Of a stretch of DNA of 64,000 nt, positions 1-7,128 are shown piece after piece (position 1 is the first letter of the stretch; the number at the start of each line of letters is the position of its first letter). This stretch comes from an uncultured Barnesiella sp. (GTDB lineage: Bacteria > Bacteroidota > Bacteroidia > Bacteroidales > Barnesiellaceae). Below the pieces are notes generated by a model, which saw only the letters and a list, made by a program, of their open reading frames with translations, was not told where the DNA came from and made no database searches. The translations under genes and the position numbers were made by a program. The DNA is taken from positions 50,208-114,207 of the forward strand of contig CALUFO010000010.1 of the NCBI GenBank assembly GCA_944320015.1, in the 5' to 3' direction.

Positions 1-315
1 TCCGGCAGCCGAGGCCAATATCAAAGCTGCCGCAATCCCGCTTATCCAACGCCATGCCGGGGAAAGAACCCGCCGACGATGCCTCTGTTTGTGCATGGGC
101 AGACGGTCTATAAACGACGACATTCGGTCTTCCAGCCCTTCGGGGAGCCGGTTTGTGCCGTCGGGCAGGAGAGCAAGGATTATTCGTTTTTCACCGTGGA
201 ACTCTTGGGGAACCTCGTGGGTGACCAGATACACCCTTAATTCCTGCTCTTCGCTATCGGATAAGCCTCCTTCGAAGAAAGCGTCTATTTGCTTGCGTAA
301 TTCTTGATCGGTCAT
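1..315 (-). CDS. Anti-sigma-like membrane protein, N-terminal part (truncated by window edge)
   Basis: Partial gene of 105 codons running off the left edge. It starts with ATG at 315-313, and this ATG overlaps the TGA of the upstream sigma-factor gene (ATGA, 312-315), so translation is probably coupled. The visible part begins MTDQELRKQIDAFFEGGLSD and is an acidic soluble stretch of about 85 residues. A hydrophobic segment (WISGIAAALILASAAG) follows at the edge and is probably the single membrane anchor. The position directly behind an ECF sigma gene and the topology suggest an anti-sigma or sigma-associated membrane protein. I do not recognise the family, and the C-terminal part is outside the window. 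Confidence 0.6.
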   Translation of the reverse strand, partial: MTDQELRKQIDAFFEGGLSDSEEQELRVYLVTHEVPQEFHGEKRIILALLPDGTNRLPEGLEDRMSSFIDRLPMHKQRHRRRVLSPAWRWISGIAAALILASAAG

Positions 316-809
316 GGCTTTTGAATAAATTGTTCTTTAATTGTTTTTCTCGCCCGGGAAAGGAGTACCCTGATGTGTACGTTACTCAATCCCGTTTCCC
401 GTTCTATCTCTTCGGTGCTTCGTTCCTCGAAATGTTTCAACATCAATACTTGGCGTTGCTGTTCGGGAAGCCGTTCGATGAGATGCAGCAGAATTCCCAT
501 GTCTTCTTTGAACTCCAACGCCTCGTCGGGTTGCGGTGCCGTTTCGGCCTTTTGTATCGATTCCCATTCGTCGTCGTGCCGAATTGTCGTTTGTTTCAGC
601 CGGTCGAGGCATAGATGCTTTACAATGGTGAGCGCATAGGCCTCGTCGTTGGTTATGGTATCGAGCGTCTCCTGCATTTCCCATAATTTCAGGTAGGCGT
701 TTTGTACCATATCTTCGGCATCATATTCATTGCCCAAATACCGGAAGGCGATGCGATACATTCGTTTATGACATGGCAAGAATCGTGTTTTAAATTCTTG
801 GTGAGTCAT
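312..809 (-). CDS. ECF-type RNA polymerase sigma-70 factor
   Basis: 165 residues, the usual size of an ECF sigma factor. The sigma-70 region 2 lies at about residues 10-75 (YRIAFRYLGNEYDAEDMVQN, followed by AYLKLWE), and binds core polymerase and the -10-like element. Region 4 lies at about residues 110-160 (LPEQQRQVLMLKHFEERSTE, then a helix-turn-helix ending in RVLLSRARKTIKE). Region 3 is absent, as expected for ECF factors. The gene sits 6 bp downstream of a DUF4252 gene and overlaps the next gene by ATGA, so all three form one transcription unit. The regulon and inducing signal cannot be read from the sequence. Confidence 0.93.
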   Translation of the reverse strand: MTHQEFKTRFLPCHKRMYRIAFRYLGNEYDAEDMVQNAYLKLWEMQETLDTITNDEAYALTIVKHLCLDRLKQTTIRHDDEWESIQKAETAPQPDEALEFKEDMGILLHLIERLPEQQRQVLMLKHFEERSTEEIERETGLSNVHIRVLLSRARKTIKEQFIQKP

Positions 810-815
810 TTGGGG

Positions 816-1271
816 TTATTCTTTATCTTTGATCAATTCGCCCACTTGCTTGGGGTCTATGTTGCCTTTGATACGAATCAAACTGATTTCGTCCTTGTCG
901 AGGGAGACGATGACTACTTCCTTGATTCTTTCTTTCTCGATTTTCATGAATATCCGGGCGAGTTCGTTCTCTTCGTTGGAACTGATAGCTGTTTCGTATC
1001 CGTCGCCATTGCACCGGGAAATCATTTTCTCCAATCGGGTGTAATCTTTCTCCGTGATGACTTCCGCGTCGATAATATCCATCGAATTTATTCCTTTCAT
1101 TTCCGGAACGAAGGGCTTGATCAGGCTGGTGACAAAGGGGTTGAGGGTTATTTTCTCGGCATCGGGCAATTGGGCTGCGGCTTTGAATAAATCGTTGACA
1201 CAGTTCCCGGCAAAAAGAGCCGACGAGCACCCCAGCAGGGCGATAGCAATAATCAGGCGTTTTGTTTTCAT
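816..1271 (-). CDS. DUF4252 family exported protein
   Basis: 151 residues with a signal peptide (MKTKRLIIAIALLGCSSALFA). The body matches the Bacteroidota DUF4252 pattern: an N-terminal helix with a long hydrophobic run, then EVVIVSLDKDEISLIRIKGN near the C-terminus. DUF4252 proteins are small envelope proteins of unknown function that are often encoded beside ECF sigma factors. Here the gene is first in the unit, 6 bp upstream of the sigma factor, whereas the family more often follows the sigma and membrane genes. A Cys in the signal region (LLGCSSALFAG) could be read as a lipobox, but AlaPheAla cleavage is equally likely. No TAnnTTTG promoter was found upstream. Confidence 0.85.
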   Translation of the reverse strand: MKTKRLIIAIALLGCSSALFAGNCVNDLFKAAAQLPDAEKITLNPFVTSLIKPFVPEMKGINSMDIIDAEVITEKDYTRLEKMISRCNGDGYETAISSNEENELARIFMKIEKERIKEVVIVSLDKDEISLIRIKGNIDPKQVGELIKDKE

Positions 1272-1375
1272 TTGTCAAATTTTTCGAGTTGTCTTTTTCA
1301 TATTTTCAAGCCTTGCGTTTTTTGCAGCTTTCATAAGAGAGACGAATAAAAGAGCGATATGTTACAGAAAAAATG

Positions 1376-1421
1376 AAAAATCGGGTGAGAAAATTAATGA
1401 CTATTCTCTCACCCGATTTTT
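1376..1421. terminator. Bidirectional intrinsic terminator
   Basis: A perfect 15-bp inverted repeat has arms AAAAATCGGGTGAGA (1376-1390) and TCTCACCCGATTTTT (1407-1421) around a 16-nt loop. The A and T runs sit at the ends of the arms. It lies 21 nt after the stop of the oxidoreductase gamma gene and is the likely end of that minus-strand operon. Confidence 0.85.
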
Positions 1422-1442
1422 AATCTTGTATAAATTAAGGGT

Positions 1443-1985
1443 TTATGCTTTTTTGATAATCTCCATACCTTTCAAGATAGCCTGTTCGTTCATGGGAATG
1501 AGATGGTGGTGACGCTCGGGCAACGATTTTTTCAAACCCTTCAACACATTCTCCAAACTCACCATAGGTTTCAATTTGAGCAGACCGCCCAATACAATCA
1601 TGTTCAAGGCTTTGGTGTTGTTCATTTCAATAGCGGCCTCCATGGCGTTGATGCGGTACACGTCGATGTCGGTGCGCGTGGGAGGGTGGTGAATCCCATA
1701 TCCGTCGTAAATGAGGATACCGCCCGGTTTCACTTTGCTCTCGAATTTTTCGAGCGAAGGCTGGTTCAAAATGACGGCTATGTCGTATGCGTTCAATACC
1801 GGTGAACTGATACGCTCGTCGCTCAATATGACGGTCACGTTGGCTGTACCACCGCGTTGCTCGGGTCCGTAAGAGGGCATCCATGTGACTTCTTTGTCTT
1901 CCATTAGTCCCGAGTAGGCGAGAATCTTCCCCATAGAGAGAACGCCTTGACCGCCGAATCCTGCTATGATAATTTCTTCTTTCAT
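1443..1985 (-). CDS. 2-oxoacid:ferredoxin oxidoreductase, gamma subunit
   Basis: 180 residues. The glycine-rich motif GFGGQGVLSMGKILAYSGL at the N-terminus is the hallmark of the gamma domain of pyruvate/2-ketoacid:ferredoxin oxidoreductases (KorC/VorC). It is the last gene of the unit ferredoxin-alpha-beta-gamma, 18 bp after the beta gene, and is followed by a strong terminator. With the other subunits it would decarboxylate a 2-oxoacid (2-oxoglutarate or branched-chain oxoacids) to acyl-CoA and reduce ferredoxin in the cytoplasm. Bacteroidales copies are named both Kor and Vor, and the substrate cannot be decided from the sequence. Confidence 0.92.
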   Translation of the reverse strand: MKEEIIIAGFGGQGVLSMGKILAYSGLMEDKEVTWMPSYGPEQRGGTANVTVILSDERISSPVLNAYDIAVILNQPSLEKFESKVKPGGILIYDGYGIHHPPTRTDIDVYRINAMEAAIEMNNTKALNMIVLGGLLKLKPMVSLENVLKGLKKSLPERHHHLIPMNEQAILKGMEIIKKA

Positions 1986-2003
1986 GAGTCCGTTGCTTTT
2001 TGG

Positions 2004-2765
2004 TTATACGTTTTTGAGGTCACCCATCGGGTATTTGGCAAACATGTTCTCCTCCATCCATTTGTTGGCTTTTACGGGAGACATTTTCCAGCCCGAGTTG
2101 CAAGTCGACACGATTTCTACCAGCGAGGTGCCTTTACCGGCCATGGCGTTTTCAAAGGCCAGCCGTATGGCTTTTTTGGCTTTGCGGATAGAGGCGGGAG
2201 TGTGTACGCTCTGCCGGGTGACATAGCAAGTGCCGTCGACCCGTTCTACCAGTTCGGCGATGCGAAGCGGATAACCGTTCAAGGCTACGTTGCGTCCGTA
2301 TGGGCAGGTCGACGTCTTCATGCCTTCGAGCGTGGTAGGAGCCATTTGGCCGCCGGTCATACCGTATATACCGTTGTTGATAAATATGATGGCGATGTTT
2401 TCACCCCGGTTGCAGGCGTGAATGGTTTCGGCCGTACCGATAGCGGCCAAATCGCCGTCGCCTTGATAGGTAAATACCATTTTCTTGGGGTTGAGCCGCT
2501 TGACGGCCGAGGCAATGGCGGGAGCCCGTCCGTGAGCTGCCTCGATCCAGTCTATATCGAGGTAATTGTAGGCAAATACGGCGCAACCTACCGGTGCGAT
2601 GCCTATCGTCTCTTCTTCGATGCCCATTTCGTCGATGACTTCGGCAATGAGTTTATGTACTACACCGTGGCTACACCCGGGACAGTAGTGCATGGGATTG
2701 TCGTTCATCAACCGCGGTTTTGTATAAACCATGTTCTCGGGCTTTATAATTTCGTTAATATCCAT
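2004..2765 (-). CDS. 2-oxoacid:ferredoxin oxidoreductase, beta (thiamine diphosphate) subunit
   Basis: 253 residues. The thiamine-diphosphate/Mg motif GDGDLAAIG...NNGIYGMTGGQ is present at about residues 100-145. A CPGCSHG motif at about residue 28 is typical of this subunit in the Kor/Vor group. It provides the catalytic cofactor site that decarboxylates the 2-oxoacid, working with the alpha subunit encoded 34 bp upstream. The closing region (NKWMEENMFAKYPMGD) fits the beta-subunit C-terminus of Bacteroidales Kor enzymes. The start ATG at 2765 has no strong ribosome binding site, as is common in this phylum. Confidence 0.94.
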   Translation of the reverse strand: MDINEIIKPENMVYTKPRLMNDNPMHYCPGCSHGVVHKLIAEVIDEMGIEEETIGIAPVGCAVFAYNYLDIDWIEAAHGRAPAIASAVKRLNPKKMVFTYQGDGDLAAIGTAETIHACNRGENIAIIFINNGIYGMTGGQMAPTTLEGMKTSTCPYGRNVALNGYPLRIAELVERVDGTCYVTRQSVHTPASIRKAKKAIRLAFENAMAGKGTSLVEIVSTCNSGWKMSPVKANKWMEENMFAKYPMGDLKNV

Positions 2766-2799
2766 GTGCGTGAAATTTATGAACCGAAGGTTCGGATAT

Positions 2800-3879
2800 T
2801 TACATTAGTTTTTCTTTCAGTGCATTGAGAACTTCGTCGGGAGTAGGAACAATACCGCCCAATCGCCCGAAATGTTCGACTTTCACCTTGCCGTTGACAG
2901 CCAGACGCACGTCTTCGACCATTTGGCCGGCATTCAACTCGGCCGAGAGGATCCCTTTCACATGGACGGCGTGCTTGGCAATCGCCTCCGAGGGGAAAGG
3001 CCATAAGGTGATAGGTCTCAATAATCCTACTTTTATGCCTTCCTCGGCTGCCAATTCGATTGTCTTTTGGCAGATTCTCGACATGGAGCCGAATGCGACA
3101 ATCAGGTAATCGGCATTCTCGCAGTTGATTTCCTCGAAACGGATTTCGTTCTCGCTGATGCGTTTATAGGTAGCTTGGAAACGAATGTTGTTTTGCTCCA
3201 TGATAGCCGGGTCGAGCTCGAGCGAGGTGATTACGTTTCTTTTCCTGTCTTTGGGTTTACCCAATGTCGCCCACGGGTTTTGAGCCCTTATTTCCTCTTC
3301 GGTGCGACGTTTACGGAAAGGCGGGAGAACTACTTTTTCCATCATTTGCCCAATGACTCCGTCGGCCAGAATGATAGCCGGATTGCGATATTTAAAGGCG
3401 AGGTCGAAACCCAATGCGACAAAATCGGCCATCTCTTGAACCGAAGCGGGCGCCAGCGTAATGAGGTGATAGTCTCCGTGACCCCCGCCCTTCGTTGCTT
3501 GGAAATAGTCGGCTTGGCTCGGCTGTATGGTTCCGAGACCCGGGCCGCCACGCATCACATTCACGATTAAGCAGGGGAGTTCTGAACCTGCCAGATAGGA
3601 GATACCTTCCTGTTTGAGGCTGACACCGGGACTGGACGACGAGGTCATTACCGCTTTCCCGCAGCAAGCGCCTCCATATACCATATTGATGGCGGCCACT
3701 TCACTTTCAGCTTGTAATACGACCATACCGGTTGTTTCCCACGGCATCTCCTCCATGAGTGTTTCCATTACTTCCGATTGGGGGGTAATGGGGTAGCCGA
3801 AATAACCGTCGGCTCCATAGCGTATAGCGGCGTGCGCTATCGCTTCGTTACCCTTCATCAGTTTTATCTCTTCTTTCAT
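2800..3879 (-). CDS. 2-oxoacid:ferredoxin oxidoreductase, alpha subunit (VorB/KorA-like)
   Basis: 359 residues. It opens with MKGNEAIAHAAIRYGADGYF followed by GYPITPQSEV, the pyrimidine-binding domain signature of the alpha subunit. SSSPGVSLKQEGISYLAG and RGGPGLGTIQPSQADY follow at about residues 80-125. The C-terminal transketolase-like domain II (about 235-359) ends in the glycine-rich GRLGGIVPTPDEVLNALK. A second in-frame ATG at 3858 (MKGNEA) is a possible start. Automatic annotation often calls this protein 3-methyl-2-oxobutanoate dehydrogenase subunit VorB. It lies 28 bp after the ferredoxin-subunit gene. Confidence 0.94.
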   Translation of the reverse strand: MKEEIKLMKGNEAIAHAAIRYGADGYFGYPITPQSEVMETLMEEMPWETTGMVVLQAESEVAAINMVYGGACCGKAVMTSSSSPGVSLKQEGISYLAGSELPCLIVNVMRGGPGLGTIQPSQADYFQATKGGGHGDYHLITLAPASVQEMADFVALGFDLAFKYRNPAIILADGVIGQMMEKVVLPPFRKRRTEEEIRAQNPWATLGKPKDRKRNVITSLELDPAIMEQNNIRFQATYKRISENEIRFEEINCENADYLIVAFGSMSRICQKTIELAAEEGIKVGLLRPITLWPFPSEAIAKHAVHVKGILSAELNAGQMVEDVRLAVNGKVKVEHFGRLGGIVPTPDEVLNALKEKLM

Positions 3880-3907
3880 AATTAACAGATCTATTGAGTT
3901 AAGCCGG

Positions 3908-4135
3908 TTACAATTTTACTTTATATACGGTGATACACCCGTCGGGACAAACGAGCCCGCAACTTGCACACCCGATACAGGCATCGGGATTTTGCATAAA
4001 AGCATAGTGATAGCCTTTGTCGTTGACTTCGGTCGGTTGTAGTGCCAAAACTTGGCAGGGACAGGCGGCTACGCATAAGTCGCAGCCTTTGCAACGCTCT
4101 TTGTTAACGACGACAGCACCTTTAATATTAGCCAT
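3908..4135 (-). CDS. 2-oxoacid:ferredoxin oxidoreductase, delta (2x[4Fe-4S] ferredoxin) subunit
   Basis: 75 residues with two four-cysteine iron-sulfur motifs: CKGCDLCVAACPCQVL at about residue 15 and CIGCASCGLVCPDGC at about residue 53. Each has the CxxCxxCxxxCP pattern binding a [4Fe-4S] cluster. It is the first gene of the operon and passes electrons from the thiamine-diphosphate site to free ferredoxin. That ferredoxin can then feed the Rnf complex encoded just upstream on the same strand. A near-consensus Bacteroidota -7 element lies 21 nt before the ATG. Confidence 0.94.
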   Translation of the reverse strand: MANIKGAVVVNKERCKGCDLCVAACPCQVLALQPTEVNDKGYHYAFMQNPDACIGCASCGLVCPDGCITVYKVKL

Positions 4136-4156
4136 AAGATTTTGTTTTTAGTTCCA

Positions 4157-4164
4157 CAAATATA
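4157..4164 (-). promoter_or_regulatory. Promoter -7 element for the 2-oxoacid oxidoreductase operon
   Basis: On the minus strand the sequence is TATATTTG, a full match to TAnnTTTG, 21 nt before the delta-subunit ATG. A second TATATTTG lies immediately upstream (minus direction). A TTTG that could act as the -33 element lies in the right arm of the inverted repeat at 4186-4227, but its spacing (24 or 15 nt) is off the usual 19-21. Confidence 0.6.
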
Positions 4165-4185
4165 GCAAATATATTTTTAAATTGA

Positions 4186-4227
4186 TAGCAAAACAGGCCG
4201 TTTTTTTGCATGACGCCTGTTTTGCTA
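4186..4227. repeat. 13-bp inverted repeat overlapping the -33 region of the oxidoreductase promoter
   Basis: The arms are TAGCAAAACAGGC (4186-4198) and GCCTGTTTTGCTA (4215-4227) with a 16-nt spacer. There is no clean T-run after it on the minus strand, so it is not a textbook terminator for the rnf operon. Its overlap with the likely -33 position also allows an operator role. Confidence 0.65.
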
Positions 4228-4301
4228 AGCACTTGAATTTTAATGTAATAGTTTAGCTGGAAATTGCGCATAAAAGAAATAAAATATCGCATTTTCAAGC
4301 T

Positions 4302-4321
4302 ATTATGTTTTACAACATAAT
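4302..4321. terminator. Small AT-rich hairpin after rnfA (possible weak terminator)
   Basis: An 8-bp perfect stem ATTATGTT/AACATAAT has a 4-nt loop and lies 31 nt past the rnfA stop codon on the minus strand. There is no U-tract, so termination here is uncertain. Together with the repeat at 4186-4227 it is the only structure in the intergenic region. Confidence 0.35.
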
Positions 4322-4352
4322 TAAAAACACTCGATTGCTTACAGTTTGAAAG

Positions 4353-4934
4353 CTACCCTATTTTTATTCCCGAAAATCCCATGAACGCCATAGCCAGCAA
4401 ACCGGCGGTAATAAGTGCAATAGGCGTACCTTGCATCGCTTTGGGAATGCGCGAAAGACTCATCTGCTCGCGCATGCCGGCAAAGATGACCAAAGCCAGC
4501 GTGAATCCGAGTGCCGTTGAGATAGCATAGACTGTGGCTTCGAGGAGCGACATGTTTTTTTGAATGACGATTAATGCCACGCCCAGAATCGTACAGTTTG
4601 TAGTAATCAAGGGGAGGAACACTCCTAATGCCTGATACAGCGAAGGAGCTATTTTTTTGATGATGATTTCGAGCAGTTGGACCAATGCGGCGATGACCAA
4701 TATGAAAGCGATAGTTTGCATATAGTCGAGGTGCAGGGGCATCAGCAAATAGGTTTGCAGCAGATAGGTGACAATGGTCGCTATGGTCATGACGAATGTC
4801 ACGGCGGCACCCATACCCAAAGCCGAATCGATACGCTTGGAGACTCCGAGGAACGGGCATATCCCTAAGAATTGGGAAAGGACGATGTTGTTGACAAATA
4901 TCGCAGTAATGAATATCGAAATGTATGTGAGCAT
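4353..4934 (-). CDS. rnfA: Rnf electron transport complex subunit A
   Basis: 193 residues, the normal RnfA length. It is an integral membrane protein with about six hydrophobic segments. The family signatures are NNIVLSQFLGICPFLGVSKR near residue 15 and TTNCTILGVAL near residue 110; both contain conserved cysteines thought to hold an intramembrane iron-sulfur centre. It forms the core with the homologous RnfE (encoded 2 bp upstream). The complex couples electron flow from reduced ferredoxin to NAD with ion translocation across the inner membrane. It is the last gene of the rnf operon. Confidence 0.95.
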   Translation of the reverse strand: MLTYISIFITAIFVNNIVLSQFLGICPFLGVSKRIDSALGMGAAVTFVMTIATIVTYLLQTYLLMPLHLDYMQTIAFILVIAALVQLLEIIIKKIAPSLYQALGVFLPLITTNCTILGVALIVIQKNMSLLEATVYAISTALGFTLALVIFAGMREQMSLSRIPKAMQGTPIALITAGLLAMAFMGFSGIKIG

Positions 4935-4936
4935 AG

Positions 4937-5521
4937 TTATCGAGTTTTAATGGTGTGGATAATGGCGATTAGGAATCCCAAAGCGATAAAGGCTCCCGGT
5001 GCGAGAATAAAGATGAGCGAACCGTACTCCTCGGGATAGACGGGGAGCCCGAAGATATGCCCTGTTCCTAAAAATTCGCGTACGCAACCCAAGAGGGTGA
5101 GCGCAACCGTAAACCCTAATCCGATACCCAACCCGTCAAAAAACGCATCGCCCGGGGTATGTTTGGCGGCAAAGGCCTCGGCTCGTCCCAACAGGATACA
5201 GTTGACGACGATTAGGGGGATAAAAAGTCCCAGCGTTTCATACAAATCGGGGAGATAGGCCTGCATACACAGTTGCAGGATAGTCACGAAAGTGGCTATG
5301 ATCACGATAAATGCGGGAATCCTCACCTTGTCGGGAATGATGTTTTTGGCCATCGAGATAGCCACGTTGGAACAAATCAGCACAAATAGGGTAGAGAGAC
5401 CCATGCCCAAGCCGCCCGAGGCCGAAGTCGTCGTTCCCAGCGTAGGGCACATACCCAGCAACAGTACAAATGTGGGGTTCTCTTTGATGAGTCCGTTTAA
5501 AAGAATTTTTGTCTTATTCAT
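4937..5521 (-). CDS. rnfE: Rnf electron transport complex subunit E
   Basis: 194 residues starting at ATG 5521 (MNKTKILLNGLIKENPTFVL). A longer frame opens upstream, but it would run deep into rnfG. It is an integral membrane paralogue of RnfA with matching signatures: LLGMCPTLGTTTSA near residue 25 and IVVNCILLGRAEAFA near residue 107. The start overlaps the end of rnfG by 8 bp, consistent with coupled translation. It works with RnfA as the membrane core that carries electrons across the membrane. Confidence 0.95.
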   Translation of the reverse strand: MNKTKILLNGLIKENPTFVLLLGMCPTLGTTTSASGGLGMGLSTLFVLICSNVAISMAKNIIPDKVRIPAFIVIIATFVTILQLCMQAYLPDLYETLGLFIPLIVVNCILLGRAEAFAAKHTPGDAFFDGLGIGLGFTVALTLLGCVREFLGTGHIFGLPVYPEEYGSLIFILAPGAFIALGFLIAIIHTIKTR

Positions 5522-6122
5522 GGTTCTCTCCTTTCGTTGTTTCGATATAAGCCTCATAAGCCGTGCGCACTGCGCCCAAGAATGCTTTCGATGTAATCGT
5601 CGCCGCCGTGATAGCGTCGACTTCACCAGCCTCTTGTTTTACTTGCAGCTTGTTTTTTGCGGGAGATTTCCCGAGGATATTCTGGTCGTTTTTCTCGGAG
5701 CGGAACCATTCGTTCATTTTCGCCCCTAATCCGGGAGTCTCCTCGTGTTTCAGCACCCGGTAGTCTTTGATTGATCCATCGGCATTGAACCCGACGATGA
5801 TGCGAATCTCTCCGCTGTATCCGGTGTTGTTGCTGCATTCGACTGCGGCGCCCGACAGGCGGCCTTCCTTTTGTGCCGGATAGACGATTGTGGGCGTTTC
5901 GCCATACTCGTTGCGCACGACAATAGTTTGCTGCTCGTCTATCGGGGAGTTGTCATATTCCGGGATAACTTCTTGTATGGCCTTTTCCCGTCCCGCTTTG
6001 GTGGCTCGGGCTATGGGTTCCTCGGTCAACCGGTGGGTATAACCCAGCAATCCGCCGGCTACGGCCGTGATAAGAGTGAGCGACCATAGCATGTTCCAAA
6101 ATGTAGAATCTATTTTCTTCAT
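5514..6122 (-). CDS. rnfG: Rnf electron transport complex subunit G (covalent FMN subunit)
   Basis: 202 residues with one N-terminal membrane anchor (about residues 10-27) and a periplasmic FMN-binding domain. The flavinylation motif is AGEVDAITAATITSKAF at about residues 165-181. The second Thr of DAITAAT is the expected FMN-phosphothreonine site made by ApbE. GLGAKMNEWFR near residue 130 is another family signature. It sits 1 bp downstream of rnfD and overlaps rnfE. No apbE gene is visible in the window. Confidence 0.94.
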   Translation of the reverse strand: MKKIDSTFWNMLWSLTLITAVAGGLLGYTHRLTEEPIARATKAGREKAIQEVIPEYDNSPIDEQQTIVVRNEYGETPTIVYPAQKEGRLSGAAVECSNNTGYSGEIRIIVGFNADGSIKDYRVLKHEETPGLGAKMNEWFRSEKNDQNILGKSPAKNKLQVKQEAGEVDAITAATITSKAFLGAVRTAYEAYIETTKGENHE

Positions 6123-6123
6123 G

Positions 6124-7116
6124 TTACTTTCTCCCGAAACGTTTTGGTTTGATATAATTATTGATAAGCGGTGTAAAAGCGTTCATGATGAGAATGGCAA
6201 ATGAAACGCCTTCGGGGTAGCCTCCCCACTGGCGTATCACGACCGTCAATATGCCGATACCTATCCCGTAAATAACCATTCCTTTCGAGGTCATAGGCGA
6301 GGTGACATAGTCGGTAGCCATATATATGGCTCCGAGTAGAAGCCCTCCCGATAGCAATTGGATAAGTGCGAAATCAAAAGCGCTTTGCCAAATGTGAGAG
6401 TCTTGTAGGCTTTCGCCTCCGCCGAGATTCAGGGCAAAACTGAATAGAAAGACAGTCGCGAGAACAGAGACCGGGATATGCCAACTGATGATTCGGCGAT
6501 ACAGCAGGAATGCGAATCCCAGCAGCAGGGCAATGGCTCCTACTTCGCCCAAACTGCCGCCTTGATTGCCTATCCACAGGTCGGTCATACTCACTTGGTC
6601 AATCCATTGATAACCCTCTTCTTTCAGTTTGGAAAGGAGCGTGGCGCCGGTTTCGGCGTCGGTATAGTTCCATCGCGACGTTCCGGGTAAAGGCCATTGG
6701 GTCATATAGGTAGGGAACGATATGAGCAAGAATACCCGACCTACCAGTGCGGGATTGAAAAGATTGTTCCCCAGCCCGCCAAAAGACATTTTGGCGATGC
6801 CTATGGCGGCGATAGCGCCGACAACGACAATCCATATGGGCAGGTTGGACGGTAGGTTGAGTCCCAATAAAAATCCGGTGAGTATGGCCGATCCGTCACC
6901 GATTGTGGGTTTTTCTTTCAATAAATATTTCTGTATGAGATACTCGATGATAACACACGAGAGGATAGACGAAAGGGTAACAATGAGAGCCCCGATTCCA
7001 AAAAAATAGAGCGAAACGGCAAACGCGGGCAATAGTGCGAGGACGACATTGTACATGCACTGCGAAACGGTTCGTTTACCGTGTATGTGAGGGGCGGGGG
7101 ATACGGTTAATTCCAT
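6124..7116 (-). CDS. rnfD: Rnf electron transport complex subunit D
   Basis: 330 residues, a NqrB/RnfD-type membrane protein with about eight to ten transmembrane segments. The N-terminus has SPAPHIHGKRTVSQCMYNVV, typical of RnfD. Landmarks are the conserved GDGSAILTGFLLGLNLP region (about 76-92) and a covalent FMN motif in DAETGATLLSK (about 153-163). MATDYVTSPMTSKGMVIYG lies near residue 265. It holds covalently bound flavin and takes part in ion translocation. It starts 12 bp after rnfC and ends 1 bp before rnfG. Confidence 0.95.
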   Translation of the reverse strand: MELTVSPAPHIHGKRTVSQCMYNVVLALLPAFAVSLYFFGIGALIVTLSSILSCVIIEYLIQKYLLKEKPTIGDGSAILTGFLLGLNLPSNLPIWIVVVGAIAAIGIAKMSFGGLGNNLFNPALVGRVFLLISFPTYMTQWPLPGTSRWNYTDAETGATLLSKLKEEGYQWIDQVSMTDLWIGNQGGSLGEVGAIALLLGFAFLLYRRIISWHIPVSVLATVFLFSFALNLGGGESLQDSHIWQSAFDFALIQLLSGGLLLGAIYMATDYVTSPMTSKGMVIYGIGIGILTVVIRQWGGYPEGVSFAILIMNAFTPLINNYIKPKRFGRK

Positions 7117-7128
7117 TTCAAAAATAGC

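Noticed and set aside
1947..2828. Plus-strand open frame of 293 codons
   Set aside because: It lies antisense to the 2-oxoacid oxidoreductase beta gene, whose thiamine-diphosphate motifs are intact. The translation has no recognisable family and reflects codon bias of the real gene.
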